Assembly: GCA_023420415.1 (NCBI GenBank)
Contig: JAEZWF010000003.1
Location: 62,001-126,000, forward strand
Direction of reading: 5' to 3'
Source of the DNA: Actinomycetes bacterium
GTDB taxonomy: Bacteria; Actinomycetota; Actinomycetes; Actinomycetales; Dermatophilaceae
Length of the DNA stretch: 64,000 nt
The number at the start of each line of letters is the position of its first letter. The first letter of the stretch is position 1. Positions 61,918 through 64,000 of the stretch are shown piece by piece. The notes below the pieces were generated by a model, which was not told the origin of the DNA, made no database searches, and worked only from the letters and a program-made list of their open reading frames with translations. The translations under genes and the position numbers were made by a program.

Positions 61918-62816
61918 GGGCCGCCTCGCCGCCCCGGTAGCGCGAAGAGATCGCCGTCGAGAGGCTCCACGAGCCCGTCGGCGACCAAGGAGTCAAGGCA
62001 GCGTTCGCGCTGGATCTCGTTGTCGGACAACGCCTCCAGCCTGCCACGAGGAAGCGGCGAGTCGGCGTCACGCAACGCCGCGAGGAGTATGCCGCGCAGC
62101 TGCCGGTCGGTGCCCTCCCACGCCTGGCCGCGCCGTGGTGGTCCGTCGTGTGCCGGCCGGCCGGCGAGCCGCCAGGCGCACAGCGACGCGACCGGGCAGT
62201 CCTCGCACCGGGGCGCTCGGGCGGTGCACACGAGGGCGCCCAGCTCCATGACGGCCACGCTCCAGGTGCGGGCGTCGGACGCGTCGTCCGGCACCAGCCC
62301 GGCAGCCAGGGTGAGTTCGGCCCGCGTCGGTGACGGGGCGGCATACTCGCGTCCCTGCACGACACGGGCGAGCACGCGGCGGACGTTGGTGTCGACGACC
62401 GTGGTGCGCTCGCCGAAGGCGAAGGTCGCGACGGCTGCGGCGGTGTAGGTGCCGACGCCGGGCAGGGTCAGCAGGTCGGCCTCGGCGGACGGCACCTCGC
62501 CGCCGTGGTCGGCCACCATGGCGACGGCGGCGGCGTGCAGCCGCAGGGCCCGCCGCGGGTAGCCGAGGCGGCCCCACGCGTGCACCGCCTCACCCGGCGG
62601 CTCGGCGGCCAGGCCGGCCGGGGTGGGCCAGCGGCGCAGCCATTCCTGCCAGACCGGCAACACCCGGGCGACCGGGGTCTGCTGGAGCATGACCTCCGAG
62701 ACGAAGATGCCCCACGGGGTGGCGTCCGCACGGCGCCAGGGCAGGTCGCGGGCGGCACCGGCATACCAACGCAGGATCGGTCGGTGCAGCCGCTCGGGGG
62801 CGGCGCCGGCCGTCAC
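61914..62816 (-). CDS. mutY: A/G-specific adenine glycosylase
   Basis: This 300-residue enzyme removes adenine paired with 8-oxoguanine. It has catalytic Glu in SEVMLQQTPVARV, helix-hairpin-helix LPGVGTYTAAAV, catalytic Asp in VVDTNVRRVLARV and the [4Fe-4S] loop C-x6-C-x2-C-x5-C. It lacks the NUDIX-like C-terminal 8-oxoG recognition domain of E. coli MutY and ends with a short ~60-residue helical tail. The tail may replace it or may only be a regulator of fit. It overlaps disA by four bases. Confidence 0.93.
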   Translation of the reverse strand: MTAGAAPERLHRPILRWYAGAARDLPWRRADATPWGIFVSEVMLQQTPVARVLPVWQEWLRRWPTPAGLAAEPPGEAVHAWGRLGYPRRALRLHAAAVAMVADHGGEVPSAEADLLTLPGVGTYTAAAVATFAFGERTTVVDTNVRRVLARVVQGREYAAPSPTRAELTLAAGLVPDDASDARTWSVAVMELGALVCTARAPRCEDCPVASLCAWRLAGRPAHDGPPRRGQAWEGTDRQLRGILLAALRDADSPLPRGRLEALSDNEIQRERCLDSLVADGLVEPLDGDLFALPGRRGGP

Positions 62817-63895
62817 ACGTAGCGTTCGAGGATGCTCGACTCGGCGAGGCGCGACAGGCCCTCGCGGACGGCGCGGGCGCGGCCCTCGCCGACGCCCTCG
62901 ACGTCCATGAGCTCCTCGAGGTTGGCGGCGAGCAGCTTCTGCAGGCTCCCGAAGTGGTCGACGAGGCGTTCGACGATGGCACCCGGCAGCCGGGGGACCT
63001 TCGTGAGCAGCCGGTAGCCGCGCGGACTGACGGCGGCGTCGAGGGCATCGCCGCCCACGGCGAACCCGAGCGCCCTCGCGCCGGCGGACAGGTCGAGCAG
63101 CTCGGTGGAGGTGAGCTCCTCGAGCGCGCTCATGGCCTCCTCGAGCGTGAGGTTGCCCTTGGCCTCGGGCAGGTAGTCGCGGATGACGAGCTCACGGTCG
63201 TTGCCGAGGCCGCCGGTCAGCTCCTCGAGCTGCAGGGTCAGCAGGCGTCCGTCGGTGCCGAGCTCGACGACGTAGCCGGAGATCTCGTCGCTGATCCGGC
63301 GCACCATCTCCAGGCGCTGGAGCACGCTGGCGACGTCGCGGACGGTGACGAGGTCCTCGATCTCGAGGGCGGACAGGGTGCCGGTCACCTCGTCGAGCCG
63401 CGCCTTGTAGCGCTCGAGGGTCTGCAGGGCCTGGTTGGCCCGGGACAGGATCGCGCTGGAGTCCTCGAGCACGTGGCGGCGGCCGTCGACGTAGAGCGCG
63501 ACGATGCGCATCGACTGGCTCACCGAGATGACGGGGTAGCCGGTCTGCTTGGCGACGCGCTCGGCGGTGCGGTGGCGGGTGCCGGACTCGCTGGTCTCGA
63601 TGCCCGGGTCGGGCACGAGCTGGGTGGCGGCGCGCAGGATGCGGGATGCCTCGCGGTCGAGCACGATGCCGCCGTCCATCTTGGCGAGCTCGCGCAGCCG
63701 GGTGGCGGAGAACTCGATGTCGAGCGGGAAGCCGCCGGTGCTGAGCGACTCGACCACGCGGTCGTTGCCGAGCACGATGAGCGCACCGGTGCGCCCGCGG
63801 AGGATTCGTTCGAGGCCGTCACGCAGCTCGGTGCCCGGAGCCACGGCGGCGAGGGTCGCGCGCAGCGCGTCGTCCTCGCGGTTGTCCACGTCCAC
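62813..63895 (-). CDS. disA: DNA integrity scanning diadenylate cyclase DisA
   Basis: This 360-residue c-di-AMP synthase scans DNA and slows at branched structures. The N-terminal DAC domain (~1-140) has ATP-binding RHR at 107-109 in SGTRHRTAERVAKQTG. The DGA motif reads D74-G75-G76 here (MDGGIVLD), an Ala-to-Gly change in the catalytic motif. A helical spine follows, and the C-terminal helix-hairpin-helix DNA-binding domain ends in EELMDVEGVGEGRARAVREGLSRLAE. It lies between radA and mutY as in other actinomycetes. Confidence 0.95.
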   Translation of the reverse strand: MDVDNREDDALRATLAAVAPGTELRDGLERILRGRTGALIVLGNDRVVESLSTGGFPLDIEFSATRLRELAKMDGGIVLDREASRILRAATQLVPDPGIETSESGTRHRTAERVAKQTGYPVISVSQSMRIVALYVDGRRHVLEDSSAILSRANQALQTLERYKARLDEVTGTLSALEIEDLVTVRDVASVLQRLEMVRRISDEISGYVVELGTDGRLLTLQLEELTGGLGNDRELVIRDYLPEAKGNLTLEEAMSALEELTSTELLDLSAGARALGFAVGGDALDAAVSPRGYRLLTKVPRLPGAIVERLVDHFGSLQKLLAANLEELMDVEGVGEGRARAVREGLSRLAESSILERYV

Positions 63896-63934
63896 TGGCC
63901 CCTCGGTGCCTCAAGCTGGTAGGTCGCGGCGAGT

Positions 63935-64000
63935 CTAACGGGGTGCGGGCTGCAGCGCCGCGACCACCGCGCTGCGGATGTCCGGGCACTCCACGACCTG
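63935..64000 (-). CDS. radA: C-terminal end of DNA repair protein RadA (partial)
   Basis: The reverse frame encodes 21 residues (VVECPDIRSAVVAAL then QPAPR and TAG), which fits the C-terminal tail of actinobacterial RadA, the usual upstream neighbour of disA. The rest lies beyond the window. RadA is a RecA/Lon-like helicase for recombination. Forty bases separate it from disA. The call rests mainly on gene order, so it is modest. Confidence 0.5.
   Translation of the reverse strand, partial: QVVECPDIRSAVVAALQPAPR

Overview
The window is high-G+C DNA from an actinomycete chromosome, densely packed with genes on both strands. No gene-free stretch exceeds about 260 bp, and I see no rRNA, tRNA or CRISPR array. 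The gene order is the usual actinobacterial one: ftsH, folE, folP, folB/K, DUF3180, later DUF2520, panC, panD, nadB, nadC, then lysS, lsr2, clpC, and finally mutY, disA, radA. With Lsr2, a NAGS-type ArgA and many leaderless starts, this points to Actinomycetia. My best guess, not proven here, is Intrasporangiaceae or a close relative.

Layout. 1-2496: 3' part of PEP synthase and a GntR/FCD regulator. 2615-9421: FtsH and a folate block (FolE, FolP, FolB-FolK fusion) with an MprF-like lysyltransferase and a DUF3180 membrane protein. 9427-13455: lone NuoD paralogue, lipoprotein, P450 and a COG1565 methyltransferase. 13469-14523: a DUF559/AbiEi-like gene bracketed by a palindromic repeat. 14545-19459: pantothenate and NAD genes (DUF2520, panC, panD, nadB, nadC). 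19474-20278: a Phd/VapC-type toxin-antitoxin pair beside a broken ATPase fragment. 20305-23095: lysS, a small membrane protein, lsr2 and a FhuF-like Fe-S protein.

23185-27794 holds a thioesterase and a mycobacterial-style end-joining set (LigD polymerase, LigD ligase, Ku) with a Uma2 nuclease between ligase and Ku. 27856-30424 is a DrrAB-like exporter with its PadR regulator and two candidate operators. 30459-38799 carries Nei, a MoxR/DUF58/VWA operon, a membrane-anchored serine protease, a SET-domain protein, PaaK and an unknown protein. 38863-41642 is clpC with a ClgR-like box, a SigR/SigH-like promoter and a strong terminator. 41671-45725 encodes a DUF305 lipoprotein, a secreted LVIVD-repeat protein, an LCP protein and ArgA. 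45741-61917 is a cell-surface polysaccharide island: UDP-ManNAc/UDP-ManNAcA synthesis, a Wzm/Wzt (TagGH)-type exporter, five glycosyltransferases and an MFS transporter. 61914-64000 is mutY, disA and the 3' end of radA.

The most unusual signal is not a gene. The 8-mer GTATGCCG, usually extended to GTATGCCGCG, occurs about 61 times by hand count, evenly on both strands. It lies inside genes in several reading frames, where it creates the rare TAT and ATA codons, and as perfect inverted pairs in intergenic hairpins. Its distribution resembles that of the DNA uptake sequences of Neisseria and Haemophilus, for which I know of no actinobacterial counterpart. Two further palindromic elements (13469-13522 with a partial copy at 14478-14523, and 23108-23180) look like separate repeat families.
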